A stretch of DNA of 64,000 nucleotides from Flavobacterium aestivum (lineage in GTDB: Bacteria > Bacteroidota > Bacteroidia > Flavobacteriales > Flavobacteriaceae): positions 3,410,001 to 3,474,000 of the forward strand of contig NZ_CP113977.2 in assembly GCF_026870175.2 (NCBI RefSeq). Direction: 5' to 3'. A program made the translations under genes and the position numbers. This document shows, in pieces, positions 62,127 to 64,000 of the stretch. Position 1 is the stretch's first letter, and the number at the start of each line of letters is the position of its first letter. Under the pieces are notes generated by a model. That model ran no database searches, was not told the origin of the DNA, and was given only the letters and a program-made list of their open reading frames with translations.

Positions 62127-62781
62127 TTTTTCATAAGTTTTTGTTTATAATAAGTTGGGGCATTTAGTTTACAGTTTTATACAAATCGAATTTTTTAAAA
62201 GCATTTATCATATTAAAAACACTAATAAAACAAATGCAGATAAATAGATTATTTTTTAACCTTTTTTTTATGATTTAAAAAATTAAAATCATAATTAAAT
62301 AAACTTCTTTCTGTACAAACCTGATCTTTTCAAAAATACACGTTTTTTATATGTAATTTAAAACTTATTAAAAAAATTCAAAAAACCCTGATATTCATTG
62401 ACTTAAGAGCTGATTTTTTACACTAAAAATGCTCAAAAAAACATCATTTTGCCGAATAAAATATTCAAAATTCTTCTCAAAAAAACCTACTAGACCCCTC
62501 CAGATCGGTTTTTTCTTTACAAAAGCTTAAATTTAAATAAACTAAAAAATAACATTGGATATAATCAATTGACAACTAAACACTCATAGCTTTTACCCGG
62601 TGAATTAGTATGTTTTTTTTTAAGAGAAAGAAATGATTACTGAGGAATTTTGATAACATTGTTAGAAAAGTTTTATTCAAACCTTAAACTATTTTTTAAA
62701 AAATTGCATTTGTTTAATATGCAATCTAACTTAAAGAAAAGCGTCACTTTTATTCCATTTAAGACATTGCTATAAAAAATA

Positions 62782-62821
62782 AAAGCCATCAATTATTTAC
62801 GAACAAATAATTGATGGCTTT
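62782..62821 (-). terminator. Terminator downstream of the class V aminotransferase gene
   Basis: AAGCCATCAATTATTT (62783-62798) and AAATAATTGATGGCTT (62805-62820) form a 16-bp perfect stem with a 6-nt loop, flanked by A and T. It lies 76 bp after the aminotransferase stop. Confidence 0.85.
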
Positions 62822-62896
62822 ATACAAGATGTGCTGGGTTTAGCAAGCAAAATATCTTCTTTTACCACTAAACTATTATATCCTAAAACTTACTAA

Positions 62897-64000
62897 TTAC
62901 AAAGAGAACCAGTTACTTACTAATCCGTCTTCTAACATTTGTGTGTTTTTATGTAAAAACTCATTCGTGTCTTTATTGTAATTATAATCTAATGACCAAG
63001 TTTTATGGTTTTCTGCCAAAGCTTTGATACTATTACAAACATATTCAATTTCAGCCGATGTAGTGGTAGGATGAATCGACATTCTAATCCAACCTGGCTT
63101 TTTGATTAAATCCCCTAAAGTAATTTCATCTATAAGTTTATGAGATGTTTCTTGATCTACATGCAATAGGAAATGCCCATAAGTTCCGGCACAACTGCAA
63201 CCTCCACGGGTTTGAATTCCAAATCTATCATTCAATAATTTCACACCTAAATTAAAATGCAAGTCATCTATAAAAAATGAAATCACTCCTAATCGATTAT
63301 GATGTTGACCAGCAAGAATCTTGATATTTGGAACGCTTTCTAATGAGTCAAAAACATACTCCACAATTTCATGTTCACGTTTGAGAATATTTTCAATTCC
63401 CATTTGCTCTTTTAGTTGGATAGCCAATGCCGTTTTGATAACTTGAAGAAAACCAGGAGTTCCTCCGTCTTCCCTATCTTCAATATCATCAATATATTTG
63501 TGTTCTCCCCAAGGATTAGTCCAGGAAACCGTTCCTCCGCCCGGACAATCAGGAACCATATTGTGATACAATTTTTTATTAAAAACCAAAACTCCAGAAG
63601 TACCTGGTCCTCCAAGGAACTTGTGAGGTGAAAAGAAAATCGCATCTAAATACGACTCTTGATCTTCTGGGTGCATATCAATTTCTACATAAGGCCCAGA
63701 ACAAGCAAAATCCACAAAACAAACTCCATTATTTTGATGCATTAATTTAGCAGCTTCATGATAAGGTGTTCTCAACCCTGTTACATTCGAACATGAAGTT
63801 ATTGAGGCAATTTTAAAGGTTCTATCTTTGTACTTATCTAATAGCTTAGCGAGATTTTCTATACTAAAAAGACCGTCTTCTGTTGAAGGTATAACCTCTA
63901 CATCAGCAATAGTTTCCAACCAAGACGTTTGGTTAGAATGGTGCTCCATATGAGAAATAAAAACAATCGGCTTCTTATCGGCAGGAATATTGATAAATTC
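62897..64000 (-). CDS. Class V aminotransferase, cysteine desulfurase-like (N-terminus outside window)
   Basis: At least 368 residues are visible; the frame remains open to the right edge (EFINIPADKKPIVFISHMEHHSNQ precedes the first internal Met), so the true start is beyond 64000. The PLP lysine is in FFSPHKFLGG, with SCSNVTGLRTPYHEA and CFVDFACSGPYVEID before it. The SRGGCSCAGTYG-type segment (TRGGCSCAGTYGHFL) contains Cys residues near where cysteine desulfurases have theirs. Long class V enzymes of this kind are common in Flavobacteriia; whether it is a desulfurase or another PLP enzyme is not settled. Confidence 0.87.
   Translation of the reverse strand, partial: EFINIPADKKPIVFISHMEHHSNQTSWLETIADVEVIPSTEDGLFSIENLAKLLDKYKDRTFKIASITSCSNVTGLRTPYHEAAKLMHQNNGVCFVDFACSGPYVEIDMHPEDQESYLDAIFFSPHKFLGGPGTSGVLVFNKKLYHNMVPDCPGGGTVSWTNPWGEHKYIDDIEDREDGGTPGFLQVIKTALAIQLKEQMGIENILKREHEIVEYVFDSLESVPNIKILAGQHHNRLGVISFFIDDLHFNLGVKLLNDRFGIQTRGGCSCAGTYGHFLLHVDQETSHKLIDEITLGDLIKKPGWIRMSIHPTTTSAEIEYVCNSIKALAENHKTWSLDYNYNKDTNEFLHKNTQMLEDGLVSNWFSL

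Noticed and set aside
1..64000. CRISPR arrays, rRNA genes, insertion sequences
   Set aside because: I saw no regularly spaced repeats, no rRNA-like segments, and no transposase with terminal inverted repeats.

Overview
The window is low-GC DNA from a Bacteroidetes bacterium, most probably Flavobacterium or a close relative. The evidence is the promoter grammar (TTG-N17-19-TAnnTTTG, clearest before a tRNA-Tyr gene), a type IX secretion C-terminal sorting domain, an RMD1-family gene, a SIMPL gene, and RiPP precursors with Bacteroidetes-type double-glycine leaders. No rRNA, CRISPR array or transposase was seen.

Layout. (1) 1-2220 is chromosome: a partial UspA-type stress protein and mnmE. (2) 2221-26515 is an integrative element (element 1, about 24 kb) inserted at the last 18 bp of mnmE. 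It has a tyrosine integrase, two excisionase-like DNA-binding proteins, a DUF3987 / zinc-finger-primase-like replication pair followed by iteron-like repeats, and a RiPP cargo. The cargo is a lanthipeptide operon (precursor, S8 protease, split LanB dehydratase, no LanC) and a radical-SAM operon (TonB-type receptor, 59-aa precursor, FxsB-like maturase, C39 exporter). A TPR/AraC-type regulator sits between them, and a shared 19-bp operator-like motif occurs at both promoters. Candidate immunity genes (CPBP, small membrane peptides), a SEFIR/TIR-like defence gene and an XRE regulator follow. (3) 26516-43323 is a second element (element 2, about 17 kb) of the same family in tandem, bounded by the same att core and phased TTTGTACC arm sites. 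It has no integrase and no replication genes. Its cargo is a Druantia type III-like pair (DruH, and DruE of 1966 aa) with a WYL regulator, a GHKL-ATPase with a PD-(D/E)XK-like C-terminus, and an ImmA/IrrE plus DUF4411 PIN toxin-antitoxin pair. (4) 43324-64000 is ordinary chromosome with a few decayed loci: a RiPP precursor remnant without ATG, a gene frameshifted in an A tract, and a DUF4369-thioredoxin gene split by an in-frame TGA. Housekeeping and surface genes include an EamA permease, a META lipoprotein, KTSC/J-domain, rhomboid, LpxL-like acyltransferase, a large T9SS glycosidase-like protein and a class V aminotransferase.

How it works together (inference). mnmE is a landing site whose reading frame is preserved because every att copy encodes FCIGK-stop. 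Element 1 can supply integrase, and element 2 looks like a satellite using the same att and arm sites in trans, so a bacteriocin island and an anti-phage island are parked side by side. In element 1 the AraC-type regulator probably switches on both peptide pathways together, and the single C39 exporter could trim and export both GG-leader peptides.
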